Below, piece by piece: positions 1 through 9,495 of a stretch of DNA of 64,000 nucleotides (positions are counted from its first letter, which is position 1; each line of letters starts with the position of its first letter). The position numbers and the translations under genes are program-made. A model generated the notes under the pieces. The model did not search any database and was not told the origin of the DNA. It was given only the letters and a program-made list of their open reading frames with translations. This DNA comes from Thermohalobaculum sediminis. Lineage in GTDB: Bacteria > Pseudomonadota > Alphaproteobacteria > Rhodobacterales > Rhodobacteraceae. Location: positions 744,001 to 808,000 of the forward strand of contig NZ_JAMFKN010000001.1 of NCBI RefSeq assembly GCF_023487995.1, read 5' to 3'.

Positions 1-1
1 G

Positions 2-985
2 GCCGCGCTGAGCGCCGCGGCCGCGCAGGCCGCCGAGTGGAAGTTCGCGCTCGAGGAGGCGATCCACGAGGTGCAGGGCGTCTACGCCACCAAGTTCAAG
101 GAACATGTCGAGGCGAATTCCGACCATACGGTCGCGATCTTCCCGTTCGGCACGCTGGGCGAGTCGGCCGACATCACCGAGCTCACGCAGCTTGGCGCGG
201 TGCAGTTCGCCAATGCCTCGCCCGGCTTCATGGGGTCGGAGATCCCCGAGCTCAACGTCTTCCTGATGCCCTATGTCCTGCCCGAGGACCCGGCGGTGCT
301 GGCCGACTTCTTCGCGACCTCGCCCACCATCAACGAGACGCTGGCGGGCAAGTATCCCGACCAGGGCCTCGAGCTGGTGGACATGTATCCCGAGGGCGAG
401 GTGGTGATGACCACCAAGGAGCCGGTGACGAGCCCCGCCGACCTCGACGGCGTGAAATTCCGGGTGATGACCTCGCCGCTGCTGGTCGAGACCTACAACG
501 CCTTCGGCGCGACGGCCACGCCGCTGCCCTGGGGCGAGGTGTTCGGCGCGCTGCAGCTGGGCATGATCCAGGGGCAGGAGAACCCGGTGTTCTTCGTCGA
601 GTCGACCAAGATGTACGAGGTGACCGACCACATCACCTATGCCGGCCACAACAGCTTCACCACCGCCGTGATCGCCAACAAGGCGTTCATGGACGGGCTG
701 TCGGACGCCGACCGCGCCGTGGTCGAGGCCGCGGCGGATGCCGCCTACACCTTCATCATCGAGTATCAGCAGGGCCTCACGGAAAGCGCTCAGGCCAAGA
801 TCCTCGAGGCCAAGCCCTCGATGACAGTGACCGTGCTGACCGACGAGCAGCGCGCGCCCTTCCGCGCGGCCGCCGAGAAGGTCCGAGCGAAGTACATCGA
901 GATGGTGGGCGACAGCGGCAAGGCCGTGCTCGAGGGCTTCGAGGCCGACATCGAGGCCTCGCAGGAGCGCGTGGGCGGAAGCTGA
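2..985 (+). CDS. uehA: TRAP substrate-binding protein, ectoine type (5' end cut off)
   Basis: Periplasmic DctP-family binding protein of a TRAP importer. The window opens inside the signal peptide (reading AALSAAAAQA), and the mature chain starts near EWKFALEE. About 317 mature residues are present, the normal family size. Segments such as NSDHTV, FGTLGES, SPGFMGS and the TPLPWGEVFGALQ/GQENP stretch match what I know of TeaA/UehA, the ectoine and hydroxyectoine binding proteins. The two permeases and a universal stress gene follow, as in teaABCD. The ligand assignment is by resemblance and gene order; another small osmolyte or acid is possible. The true start lies upstream of the window. Confidence 0.8.
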   Translation, partial: AALSAAAAQAAEWKFALEEAIHEVQGVYATKFKEHVEANSDHTVAIFPFGTLGESADITELTQLGAVQFANASPGFMGSEIPELNVFLMPYVLPEDPAVLADFFATSPTINETLAGKYPDQGLELVDMYPEGEVVMTTKEPVTSPADLDGVKFRVMTSPLLVETYNAFGATATPLPWGEVFGALQLGMIQGQENPVFFVESTKMYEVTDHITYAGHNSFTTAVIANKAFMDGLSDADRAVVEAAADAAYTFIIEYQQGLTESAQAKILEAKPSMTVTVLTDEQRAPFRAAAEKVRAKYIEMVGDSGKAVLEGFEADIEASQERVGGS

Positions 986-1060
986 GCTCCCCGGAGCGCC
1001 GCGGACGGCCCGGCGAACGGGCCGCCCGTTCCCTCCCCGACGGGTCGAGCAGGATCGCGC

Positions 1061-1657
1061 ATGAGCGAGAGCGGAACGCAGGATCAGGACGAGCGCACCG
1101 CCGTCCCCGCAAGGGGCTGGCTGAAGCCGCTTGCAGCGCTCGACGGGCTGATCGCGCGGCTCGAGGCGGCGGTGCTGGCGGCGGGGGTCATCCTGATGGC
1201 GGTGCTGTCGGTCGCCAACGTCGTCGGGCGCTTCCTGTTCGGCCAGAGCATCTTCTTTGCCGAGGAGCTCAACCAGTTCCTGATCGTGCTGATCACCTTC
1301 TTCGGCATCGGCTATGCCGCGCGCCAGGGCCGGCACATCCGCATGAGCGCCTTCTACGACGCCATGCCCGACCGCGCGCGCAAGGCGCTGATGGTGGTGA
1401 TCGCGCTGGTCACCGCGGCCGCGATGTTCGTGCTGGCCTGGTACGCTCTGGCCTATGTCCAGAGCGTCCACGAGACCGGACGCGTGGCCCCCGCCCTGCG
1501 CGTGCCGATCTGGCTGACGCTGGTCTGGGCGCCCGTGGGCTTCGTGGTGACCGGCATCCAGTACGTGATGACGGCCGTCGTGAACGTCACCCGCAGCGAC
1601 GTCTATGTCAGCAGTTCGGTCGTCGACAGCTATGACGACAGCCCGACCGAGGTCTGA
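1061..1657 (+). CDS. uehB: TRAP transporter small permease (DctQ type)
   Basis: Four-helix small membrane subunit of the TRAP importer, about 198 residues. It pairs with the large permease to use a sodium gradient for uptake of the ligand held by the binding protein. Hydrophobic stretches are visible near residues 38-58, 75-92, 115-140 and 155-180. The FFAEELNQFLIVLITFFGIGY region is typical of DctQ. It begins 75 bases after the binding-protein gene and ends 21 bases before the large permease, so all three should be one operon. The N-terminal 30 residues are charged and cytosolic. Confidence 0.9.
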   Translation: MSESGTQDQDERTAVPARGWLKPLAALDGLIARLEAAVLAAGVILMAVLSVANVVGRFLFGQSIFFAEELNQFLIVLITFFGIGYAARQGRHIRMSAFYDAMPDRARKALMVVIALVTAAAMFVLAWYALAYVQSVHETGRVAPALRVPIWLTLVWAPVGFVVTGIQYVMTAVVNVTRSDVYVSSSVVDSYDDSPTEV

Positions 1658-1678
1658 GCCCGCAGGAGGAGCACAGCC

Positions 1679-2956
1679 ATGACCGCCGCGATGCTGGGCG
1701 TGATGATCGTCCTCCTGCTCTTGGGCTTTCCGATGATGGTGCCGCTGATCGCCGGCAGTTTCGTCGCCTTCTTCATCTACATGCCGATCCCGCCCGAGAT
1801 CATGGTGCAGCAGATGCTGGCCGGCATCCGCCCCTCGGCGCTGGTGGCGGTGCCGATGTTCATCCTTGCCGCCGACATCATCACCAAGGGCCATTCCGCC
1901 GATCGGCTGATCGACCTGGTGATGCGCTTCGTGGGCCACCTGCGTGGGGGACTGGGCGTGACGGCGGCCACCAGTTGCGCGCTGTTCGGCGCGGTTTCGG
2001 GCTCGACGCAGGCCACCGTCGTCGCGATCGGCGGGCCCTTGCGGCCGAGGATGCTCGAGGCGGGCTACAAGGACAGCTTCACCCTGGCGCTGATCGTCAA
2101 TGCCTCCGACATCGCCATGCTTATCCCGCCCTCGATCGCCATGATCATCTATGGCGTGATCTCGGGCACCTCGATCTCGGAACTGTTCATCGCGGGCGTC
2201 GGGCCGGGGCTGCTGATCCTGCTGCTGTTCTCGGTCTACTGCGTGATCTATGCGCGGCGCCACGACATCCCGGTCATGGCGCGCGCGAGCCGGGCCGAGC
2301 GGGTCGAGGCGGTCAAGGGCGCGCTGTGGCCGCTGGGCTTCCCGGTGATCGTGGTGGGCGGTATCTATGGCGGCATCTTCAGCCCCACCGAGGCAGCGTC
2401 GGTCTGCGTCGTCTATGCCTTCATCCTGGAGTTCATCGTCTTCCGGTCTCTCAAGCTGGCGGAGCTGGTCGAGATCGCGAAATCGACGGGCCTGATCACG
2501 GCGGTGGTGTTCATCCTGGTGGCTGCGGGGGCGGCGTTTTCCTGGGCGATCTCGTTCAACCAGATCCCGCAGCAGATCATCGGCGCGCTGGGGCTGGCGG
2601 ATGCGGGGCCCGTGATGGTGCTGGTGGCGATCTCGATCGCCTTCTTCGTGGGCTGCATGTTCGTCGATCCGATCGTCGTGATCCTGGTGCTGACGCCGAT
2701 CTTCGCGCCGCTGGTCGCGAATGCCGGCATCGACCCGGTGCTGGTGGGCGTGATCATCACGCTGCAGGTGGCGATCGGCTCGGCCACGCCGCCCTTCGGC
2801 TGCGACATCTTCACGGCGATCGCGATCTTCCGCCGCCCCTATGTCGACGTGGTGCGCGGCACGCCGCCCTTCGTCGTGATGCTGGTGGGGGTGAGCGCGG
2901 CGCTGATCTTCTTCCCGCAGATCGCGCTGTTCCTGCGCGATCTGGCGTTCCGCTGA
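1679..2956 (+). CDS. uehC: TRAP transporter large permease (DctM type)
   Basis: Large 12-helix permease of the TRAP importer, 425 residues, the usual DctM length. It shows the family hallmarks: a glycine-rich early segment, a GAVSGSTQATVVAIGG loop, and a FSPTEAASV motif in the second half. A ribosome site (ggagga) sits just before the ATG. It is the ion-coupled translocation subunit and needs the small permease and the binding protein. With the following universal stress gene 11 bases away, the order is the same as teaABC-teaD and uehABC-usp. Confidence 0.92.
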   Translation: MTAAMLGVMIVLLLLGFPMMVPLIAGSFVAFFIYMPIPPEIMVQQMLAGIRPSALVAVPMFILAADIITKGHSADRLIDLVMRFVGHLRGGLGVTAATSCALFGAVSGSTQATVVAIGGPLRPRMLEAGYKDSFTLALIVNASDIAMLIPPSIAMIIYGVISGTSISELFIAGVGPGLLILLLFSVYCVIYARRHDIPVMARASRAERVEAVKGALWPLGFPVIVVGGIYGGIFSPTEAASVCVVYAFILEFIVFRSLKLAELVEIAKSTGLITAVVFILVAAGAAFSWAISFNQIPQQIIGALGLADAGPVMVLVAISIAFFVGCMFVDPIVVILVLTPIFAPLVANAGIDPVLVGVIITLQVAIGSATPPFGCDIFTAIAIFRRPYVDVVRGTPPFVVMLVGVSAALIFFPQIALFLRDLAFR

Positions 2957-2967
2957 GGGAGGTGGGC

Positions 2968-3408
2968 ATGTTCGAGCGGATCCTCGTCCCGGTGGACGGG
3001 TCGGAGCAGTCCTTCCGGGCGATCGACACGGCGGCGGGGCTGGCGGCCAAGTTCGGGGGAGCGATCACCCTGATCTGCGTCTATCGCCATCACTCCCCGC
3101 TGGAGGCCTCGCTGTCGATGGTGCGCGCGCGCGGGGGCGAGACGCCCGACAGCGCGTTGAAGGAGCACGCGGCCGAGGTGCTGCGCGCCGCCAAGGCCCG
3201 GGCGGCGGAGGCGGGCGCGCCGCGCGTCGAGGCCTTCGCCCAGCGCGGCCAGCCGGCGCGCGAGATCGTGGCATTTGCCGAGAACATGAAGGCCGACGCC
3301 ATCGTGATGGGCTCGCGGGGGCTCGGTGACGTGGAGGGATTCCTGCTGGGCTCGGTCTCGCACAAGGTGGGCAGCCTCTCGCCGGTGACATGCGTGCTGG
3401 TGAAATGA
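2968..3408 (+). CDS. universal stress protein of the TRAP operon (TeaD-like)
   Basis: Cytosolic UspA-fold protein of 146 residues. It begins FERILVPVDGS, the UspA N-terminal strand, and ends with the nucleotide-binding GSRGLGDVEGFLLGSVSHKV loop followed by SPVTCVLVK, so ATP binding is likely. The ATG has a good ribosome site (gagggaggtggg), only 11 bases after uehC. In Halomonas, TeaD encoded next to teaABC modulates ectoine uptake. The same role is likely here by position, though not proven by sequence. Confidence 0.9.
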   Translation: MFERILVPVDGSEQSFRAIDTAAGLAAKFGGAITLICVYRHHSPLEASLSMVRARGGETPDSALKEHAAEVLRAAKARAAEAGAPRVEAFAQRGQPAREIVAFAENMKADAIVMGSRGLGDVEGFLLGSVSHKVGSLSPVTCVLVK

Positions 3409-3545
3409 TCCCTTCCGGCGCGCGCGCCGCGCTCAACCCGCTTGGAGTGGCGGGGACAGTTGCGCTAGCCTCGCAGTCTGGCCGGGACGGACGCGGCAAG
3501 GGGCTGCGTGCGCCCTCGGTGCAGCGCGCGGAGACCGATGGGCGG

Positions 3546-4040
3546 ATGCCAGGGCGCACGATCAAGCTGGACGACCGGGACCTCAAGATCCTCGCCATCC
3601 TGCAGCGCGAGGGGCGCATCACGAAATCCGAGCTGGCGCGCCGGGTGAACCTGTCGGCCACGCCCTGCTGGGCGCGCCTGCAGCGGCTGGAAGACGCGGG
3701 CGTGATCGAGGGCTATGGCGCGCGCATCGCCTTCAACTTCTTCGCCCCGCGCACCTACGCCTTCGTGACCATCGAGCTCGACAGTCACCGGAGCGAGGAT
3801 TTCGACCGCTTCGAGGCGCTGGTCGCGGCCATCCCCGAGATCTTCGAGTGCTTCGCCGTGGGCGGCGGCATCGACTATGTCATCAAGATCGCGGCGCCCG
3901 ACGTGGACGCCTACCAGCGCCTGCTCGACGGCATCCTGCATGCCGATGCCGGGGTGAAGCGGTACTATACCTACTTCGTGACCAAGGACGTGAAGCACAC
4001 GCCCCCGCCGCTGGAGCTGGGCGAGACGCCTGGCATCTAG
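3546..4040 (+). CDS. doeX: Lrp/AsnC-family regulator (DoeX/AsnC of ectoine clusters)
   Basis: DNA-binding regulator of 164 residues. An N-terminal winged helix (LDDRDLKILAILQREGRITKSE to about residue 60) is followed by a RAM ligand-sensing domain (about 75-155). The ATG at 3546 gives the normal AsnC length; an upstream in-frame extension overlaps the usp gene and is not family-like. Ectoine clusters of roseobacters and Halomonas carry an AsnC/DoeX gene just before the dehydrogenase and transaminase, as here. It probably senses an ectoine breakdown product such as diaminobutyrate (known for the family, inferred here). Confidence 0.85.
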   Translation: MPGRTIKLDDRDLKILAILQREGRITKSELARRVNLSATPCWARLQRLEDAGVIEGYGARIAFNFFAPRTYAFVTIELDSHRSEDFDRFEALVAAIPEIFECFAVGGGIDYVIKIAAPDVDAYQRLLDGILHADAGVKRYYTYFVTKDVKHTPPPLELGETPGI

Positions 4041-4184
4041 AGAAATCTTCCGCGACCCCGCGGGCGGGCGGAGTGATCTTTTGCGCCCCGCCCCAAGATC
4101 AGAACCACCTTCCACCAGCCTCCCGGTAATCTTGGGGAAATGCCGCGCCGGTCGCGGCGGACAATCCATGCACGGAGGCGAGAG

Positions 4185-5645
4185 ATGGGCTCAGGGCCAA
4201 GGCTGAACGATGCCGCGCTGATTCGCGGGCAGGCCTTTGTCGGCGGCCGCTGGATCGCGGCGGCGGACGGCGCGCGGATTGCGGTGACCGACCCCTTCGA
4301 CGGGGCGACGCTGGGCCATGTGCCCGCGCTGTCCGAGGCCGAGAGCACCACTGCCGCCGAGGCCGCGCATGCCGCCTGGGGCGGCTGGGCCGGCCTGCTG
4401 CCGCAGGAACGCGCGCGCCTGATCCGCCGCTGGTTCGAGCTGATCGTGGCGGCGCGCGAGGACCTCGCGCGGATCATGACGGCCGAGCAGGGCAAGCCGA
4501 TCTCGGAGGCGCGGGGCGAGATCGACTATGCGGCGTCCTTCGTCGAGTTCTACGCCGAGGAGGCGAAGCGCCCGAACATCGAGAGCGTGACCTCGCACCT
4601 TCCGGACGCCGAGGTCGAGCTGTGGCGCGAGCCGGTGGGCGTGGCGGCGCTGGTGACGCCCTGGAACTTCCCCTGCGCGATGATCACCCGCAAGGCCGCC
4701 GCGGCCCTGGCCGCCGGCTGCCCGGTGCTAGTGCATCCGTCGTCCGAGACGCCCTTCTCGGCGCTCGCGCTCGCGGTGCTGGCCGAGCGCGCGGGGTTGC
4801 CCGCGGGGGTGTTCAACGTCGTGACAGGCCGGCCCGAGACGGTGGTCGGCCCCTGGACGCGCGAGCCGCGGGTGCGGGCCCTGAGCTTCACCGGCTCGAC
4901 GGAGGTGGGACGGCTGCTCTACGGCCAGTGCGCCGGCACGATCAAGCGCCTCACCATGGAGCTGGGCGGGCACGCGCCCTTCGTCGTCTTCGCCGATGCC
5001 GATCTGGGCCAGGCGGTCGAGGAAGGGATCAAGGCGAAGTTCGCGACCTCGGGGCAGGATTGCCTCGCCGCCAACCGGATCATGGTCGAGCGGCCGGTCC
5101 ATGCCGAGTTCTGCGCACGTTTCGCCGAGGCGACCGCCCGGCTGAGCGTGGGCCGCGGCATCGACGACCCCGACATCGGCCCCCTGATGAACGCCCGCGC
5201 GCTGGAGAAACAGCGCGCCCATGTCGAGGACGCGGTGGCGCGCGGCGCGCGCGTGCTGACGGGCGGGGCCGCGCATCCCGCGGGCCCCTTGTGCTTCGCG
5301 CCCACGGTGCTGGCGGACGTTCCCCCCGAGGCGCTGATCTGGCGCGAGGAGACGTTCGGGCCGGTGGCCGCGATCGCCTCCTTCGACACCGAGGACGAGG
5401 CCGTCGCGCGCGCCAACGAGGGCGAATACGGGCTGGTCGCCTATGTCCACACGCAGGACCCGCGGCGCATCTACCGCGTCAGCCGGGCGCTGAGGTTCGG
5501 CATGGTCGCGGTCAACCGCACCAAGGTCACCGGCGCGCCGATCCCGTTCGGCGGATTCAAGCAGTCGGGGCTTGGGCGCGAGGGCTCGCGCCTCGGGCTC
5601 GAGGCCTTCACCGAGGTCAAGTACGTCTGCCGCGACTGGGCATGA
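4185..5645 (+). CDS. doeC: NAD(P)-dependent aldehyde dehydrogenase, probable aspartate-semialdehyde dehydrogenase (DoeC/Ssd)
   Basis: Cytosolic aldehyde dehydrogenase of 486 residues. Visible landmarks are the TPWNFP motif (Asn161), FTGSTEVGR (235-243), the general base in MELGG (Glu259) and the catalytic cysteine in GQDC (Cys293). It most resembles succinate-semialdehyde dehydrogenases. In ectoine clusters this enzyme (Ssd/DoeC) oxidises aspartate semialdehyde to aspartate. The ATG at 4185 follows a strong ggaggcg ribosome site. The aminotransferase that would make its substrate starts 34 bases downstream. A 4-aminobutyrate pathway remains an alternative. Confidence 0.87.
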   Translation: MGSGPRLNDAALIRGQAFVGGRWIAAADGARIAVTDPFDGATLGHVPALSEAESTTAAEAAHAAWGGWAGLLPQERARLIRRWFELIVAAREDLARIMTAEQGKPISEARGEIDYAASFVEFYAEEAKRPNIESVTSHLPDAEVELWREPVGVAALVTPWNFPCAMITRKAAAALAAGCPVLVHPSSETPFSALALAVLAERAGLPAGVFNVVTGRPETVVGPWTREPRVRALSFTGSTEVGRLLYGQCAGTIKRLTMELGGHAPFVVFADADLGQAVEEGIKAKFATSGQDCLAANRIMVERPVHAEFCARFAEATARLSVGRGIDDPDIGPLMNARALEKQRAHVEDAVARGARVLTGGAAHPAGPLCFAPTVLADVPPEALIWREETFGPVAAIASFDTEDEAVARANEGEYGLVAYVHTQDPRRIYRVSRALRFGMVAVNRTKVTGAPIPFGGFKQSGLGREGSRLGLEAFTEVKYVCRDWA

Positions 5646-5679
5646 CGGGAACGCGCCCGCGGCGCGAAAGGAGACGGAC

Positions 5680-7050
5680 ATGCTGACGAACGACACGCTG
5701 GCCAAGTGGGACCGCGAGACCTTCTTCCATCCCTCGACGCACCTGGCGCAGCACGCGCGGGGCGAGACCCCCTCGCGCATCATCACCGGGGGCGAGGGCT
5801 GCCACATCACCGATCGCGACGGGACGAGGCTGCTCGACGCCTTTGCCGGGCTCTATTGCGTGAACGTGGGCTATGGCCGGCGCGAGATCGCGGATGCCAT
5901 CGCCGGACAGGCGCATGAGCTGAGCTACTACCATGCCTATGTCGGCCACGGCACCGAGGCGTCGATCCGGCTGGCGAAGATGATCCTCGACCGGGCGCCC
6001 GAGGGGATGAGCAAGGTCTATTTCGGGCTGGGCGGGTCGGATGCGAACGAGACCAACGTCAAGCTGGTCTGGTACATGAACAACATCCTCGGGCGGCCCG
6101 GGAAGAAAAAGATCATCTCGCGCTGGCGCGGCTATCACGGCTCGGGGCTGATGACGGGTTCGCTCACGGGGCTCGACCTGTTCCACAAGAAGTTCGACCT
6201 GCCGCTGGCGCAGGTGAAGCACACCGAGGCGCCCTATTTCTTCCGCCGCCCGGACCCCGCCATGAGCGAGGCCGAGTTCGTGGCGCACTGCGCGGGCAGG
6301 CTGGAGGAGCTGATCCTCGCGGAAGGCCCCGAGACGGTCGCGGCCTTCATCGGCGAGCCGGCGCTCGGCACCGGCGGGCTGGTGCCGCCGCCCGCGGGCT
6401 ATTGGGAGGCGATCCAGAAGGTTCTGGCGAAATACGACGTGCTGCTGATCGCCGACGAGGTGGTCACGGGCTTCGGGCGGCTGGGCGCGATGTGGGGGTC
6501 GGACTTCTACGGGATGCGCCCCGACATCATCACCATCGCCAAGGGGCTCACCTCGGCCTATGCGCCGCTGTCGGGCTCGATCGTGTCGGACCGCGTCTGG
6601 AAGGTGCTGGAGCAGGGCACCGATGAGTTCGGCGCGATCGGCCATGGCTGGACCTATTCGGCCCATCCGATCGGCGCGGCGGCGGGGGTGGCGAACCTGC
6701 GGCTGATCGACGACCTCGACCTGATCGGCAATGTCCGCCGGGTGGCGCCGGTGTTGCAGCAGGGATTGCGCGAGGCGCTGGGCGGGCATGTCAATGTCGG
6801 CGACATCCGCGGCGAGGGCCTGTTGCAGGCGGTGGAATTCGTCGAGGACCGCGAGGCGCGGCGCTTCTTCGACCCCGCGCGCAAGGTGGGGCCGCAGGTC
6901 GCCGCCGCCATGCTGCGCCGGGGCGTGATCGCCCGCGCCATGCCGCAGGGCGACATCATCGGCTTCGCGCCGCCCTTCTGCCTCACCGAGGACGAGGCCG
7001 GGCGCATCGTCGAGGCGACCGCCGGCGCCGTGCGCGACGTGCTGGGCTGA
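5680..7050 (+). CDS. doeD: class III PLP aminotransferase, probable diaminobutyrate transaminase (DoeD/Atf)
   Basis: Fold-type I, class III aminotransferase of 456 residues. It has the GLGGSDANET phosphate-binding segment (116-125), the ADEVVTGFGR aspartate site (259-267) and a PLP lysine at Lys288 in TIAKGLTS. The start follows an aaaggag ribosome site, and the gene lies 34 bases after doeC. In ectoine catabolism Atf/DoeD converts 2,4-diaminobutyrate to aspartate semialdehyde, matching the adjacent dehydrogenase. Beta-alanine, putrescine or taurine transaminases are close relatives, so the substrate rests on context. Confidence 0.87.
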   Translation: MLTNDTLAKWDRETFFHPSTHLAQHARGETPSRIITGGEGCHITDRDGTRLLDAFAGLYCVNVGYGRREIADAIAGQAHELSYYHAYVGHGTEASIRLAKMILDRAPEGMSKVYFGLGGSDANETNVKLVWYMNNILGRPGKKKIISRWRGYHGSGLMTGSLTGLDLFHKKFDLPLAQVKHTEAPYFFRRPDPAMSEAEFVAHCAGRLEELILAEGPETVAAFIGEPALGTGGLVPPPAGYWEAIQKVLAKYDVLLIADEVVTGFGRLGAMWGSDFYGMRPDIITIAKGLTSAYAPLSGSIVSDRVWKVLEQGTDEFGAIGHGWTYSAHPIGAAAGVANLRLIDDLDLIGNVRRVAPVLQQGLREALGGHVNVGDIRGEGLLQAVEFVEDREARRFFDPARKVGPQVAAAMLRRGVIARAMPQGDIIGFAPPFCLTEDEAGRIVEATAGAVRDVLG

Positions 7051-7051
7051 G

Positions 7052-7067
7052 GGGCGGCGCGCCGCCC
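7052..7067. terminator. palindrome between convergent genes, possible bidirectional terminator
   Basis: A perfect 16-base G/C palindrome (GGGCGGCG/CGCCGCCC) fills the 20 bases between the stop codons of doeD and dabA. It lacks a T tract, so it may only assist termination in both directions. Confidence 0.45.
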
Positions 7068-7070
7068 GGC

Positions 7071-9482
7071 TCAGGCCGCGCGGGCGGCGGGCGGCGCGTC
7101 GGCGGCGACCCAGCCCGCCTCGCCCGCATGGCGCCAGGCGAGGCGGCCGGCGTCGTCCATCGCGAGAAGGTGCAGCCAGCGGTTCGCGACCAGCGACGCC
7201 AGCCCCTCGTGCCGGGCGAGGACGGCCGAGATCGCCTCGCGCGGGGCCTCGACGGCGACCGTCAGGCGCAGGGCCTCGTGCACCAGCCGCTCGCCGTCAT
7301 GCACCGACTGCCAGGCGAGCCCCGCGCGCAGCGGCCCGCCATTGCCCTCGAGCACGCCGATCCCGCCCACCACGTTGTGCAGGAGCTTGTTGCCCGAGCC
7401 GAACACGGCCGGCGCAACCGCCGAGCCGTAGTATTGCAGCGCGATCCAGCTCGCGACCACCACGGGCGCGGTCAGGATCAGCTCGAGCACGCCGAAGCCC
7501 TGGTCCTTCCGCCAGTCGTAATCGTGCAGGAACACCTGCCCGCCGAGGTCGCGCCCCGCCGTGCGCGCGCGGGGTGCGGCGATGAAGGCGCGGCAGCCGG
7601 CGAGGCCCCATTCCGGGCGCGGCTCGGCCCAGTCGCGGCCGCGCCGCACGAGGTCGCGGCCCTCGCGCGCGCCGGGCAGCCGCAGCGCCCGGGCGCTGCG
7701 GGCCATCACGCCGGCAGCGGCGAGGGCGCGGCCCAGCCGGGCGATCCGGTCGCAATGCGCGGGCGCGGGGTGGTCGGAGTCGAACAGTGTCACGCTGTCG
7801 GAGACGGTGTCGTGCAGCCCCGCGAGGAAATGGGTCCCGGCCGGGATCTCGATCCCCTCGGACACGAGGCCCGCGCGGACCTCACCGTCGTTCAGGAGGC
7901 CCGCGAGCAGCCGGGCGTTCACCTCGCCCGAATGGCCGCCGCAGGCGCCGCATTGCAGCGCGCTGGCCTGCGGGTTGTTCGCCACCGCCGCGCCATGGCC
8001 CGCGATCAGCACCAGCGGCGCGAAATCGCGGGTGAGCGACATCGCCCGCAGCACCCGTGCGGCCATCGCCACGCGGCTCGCATGTTCGGGCTGCGGATCG
8101 AGCCGCGGCGCGGGGTCGGCGGCGGCAGGACCGCCCAGCGCCAGCGCGTCGCGCATCAGCCGCGCGGCATAGACGGGCCCCGCGACCTCGACGAAGGCGA
8201 AGGACGAGACGGCGGCGAGCTTGAAGCGCCCCCAGGCGCGGCGCGCGCGGGCCCGGATGCGGGCGTCGGCCTCGACCGCGGTGCCGGGCGCGCCCGCGCG
8301 GCTGGCGGCGCCGGGGGCGAGCAGAACCGGCAGGCGATGCTCGGCGGTGTCGGAGGCGAAGCCGCGATGGGCGACGCCGAGGCCAAAGAACCCGGCGAAA
8401 CCCAGCGTGGCGATGCCGGGGTCGGCGGCCTCGAGCGCGCGGCGGAAGGGTTCGGATCGCACGTCGATGCAGAAGGCGGCCTGGATCGCGGGCGCCTGCG
8501 CGGCGCCGGCGGCGGGCGCGGCGAGCGCGTCCGACAGGCGGCGCTGGGCCGCACGCTCGGCCGCCTCCTGCAGGATCGCGTCGATGGCCTGATCGGGCGT
8601 CGGCGCGAGGGGCGCGGCATGGGCCTCGCGGGCCGCGCGCCAACCCTCGGCGATGGCGGCGCCGTGGCGGTCGAACAGCGCCTCCTCCCAGACCAGCCGG
8701 ATCGCGAGAAGGTCGCGCAGGGTGGTGTCGGCACCGCCCTCCATCGCGGCCTGCCACATCAGGTAGCGGGCATGCTGCGCCCAGCCGCCCAGCGTCATCA
8801 GCAGGCGGTGAAAACAGCCGTCGAGCGCGGTCCCGGAAAGGCCCAGCCGCCGCACGGCGCGGGCGATGGCGGCGTCGGCGGCGGCGGGGCTTGCCGCGAC
8901 ATGGGCCGAGAAGCCCGGCAGGCCGAGGATGCCGGGCGTGAGGTCGTGGATCGCCGCCGCGCGCCAGTCGGCATAGGCGCCCCCCTCGCGCGGCGCGGCC
9001 CACAGCGCCTGCCCCGCGTCGAAGCGCGCGCCCGCCCAGGCGGTGATCCGGTCGGCGATGATGCCGGGCCAGTCGGTGCCGGTCGCCTCGGCCGCGAGGT
9101 CGGCCACGGTCGGGATGGCCCGGGGCGGCACCGCCGGGTTACGGGCGGCGGCGACCAGCGCCGCGACATCCGCTGGGCGGTGCCGGGCGGGTGCCGAGGC
9201 CAGCGCGCCGGCGAGGTCGGCCGCCGTGATCTCGCCCGCCTCGATGCGCGCGAGGATCGCCGCGCGCGGCTGGGTGAGCGGGATGCCCGCGGCGCGACCC
9301 AGCCGGGCCGCGGCCTGCGCAAGTCCCTCGCCCGCCTGCCCGAGGAACGGGTTCACCGCGACGGTGGCGGCAAGCGGCCAGGCGGGCGGGATCGCCTCGA
9401 GCGCCCGCTGGGTGGCGGCCCAGATCGCGGCGTCGTCCGGGCCGCGCCCGGCCGCGGGGCTGAAATCGGTTTCGTGGCGCAT
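7071..9482 (-). CDS. dabA: inorganic carbon transporter subunit DabA (DUF2309)
   Basis: Large soluble or membrane-associated protein of 803 residues with a beta-carbonic-anhydrase-like zinc site. The expected ligands are visible: Cys338 and Asp340 in FCIDVRSE, His496 in IAGHG, and Cys511 in LQCGACGG. The His-to-Cys spacing of 15 equals that of characterised DabA. With DabB it forms a proton-driven, energy-coupled CO2 hydration and bicarbonate accumulation system. The ATG follows an aagggga ribosome site 13 bases after dabB. The function is well supported by family and pairing. Confidence 0.93.
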   Translation of the reverse strand: MRHETDFSPAAGRGPDDAAIWAATQRALEAIPPAWPLAATVAVNPFLGQAGEGLAQAAARLGRAAGIPLTQPRAAILARIEAGEITAADLAGALASAPARHRPADVAALVAAARNPAVPPRAIPTVADLAAEATGTDWPGIIADRITAWAGARFDAGQALWAAPREGGAYADWRAAAIHDLTPGILGLPGFSAHVAASPAAADAAIARAVRRLGLSGTALDGCFHRLLMTLGGWAQHARYLMWQAAMEGGADTTLRDLLAIRLVWEEALFDRHGAAIAEGWRAAREAHAAPLAPTPDQAIDAILQEAAERAAQRRLSDALAAPAAGAAQAPAIQAAFCIDVRSEPFRRALEAADPGIATLGFAGFFGLGVAHRGFASDTAEHRLPVLLAPGAASRAGAPGTAVEADARIRARARRAWGRFKLAAVSSFAFVEVAGPVYAARLMRDALALGGPAAADPAPRLDPQPEHASRVAMAARVLRAMSLTRDFAPLVLIAGHGAAVANNPQASALQCGACGGHSGEVNARLLAGLLNDGEVRAGLVSEGIEIPAGTHFLAGLHDTVSDSVTLFDSDHPAPAHCDRIARLGRALAAAGVMARSARALRLPGAREGRDLVRRGRDWAEPRPEWGLAGCRAFIAAPRARTAGRDLGGQVFLHDYDWRKDQGFGVLELILTAPVVVASWIALQYYGSAVAPAVFGSGNKLLHNVVGGIGVLEGNGGPLRAGLAWQSVHDGERLVHEALRLTVAVEAPREAISAVLARHEGLASLVANRWLHLLAMDDAGRLAWRHAGEAGWVAADAPPAARAA

Positions 9483-9495
9483 GTCGGTCCCCTTC

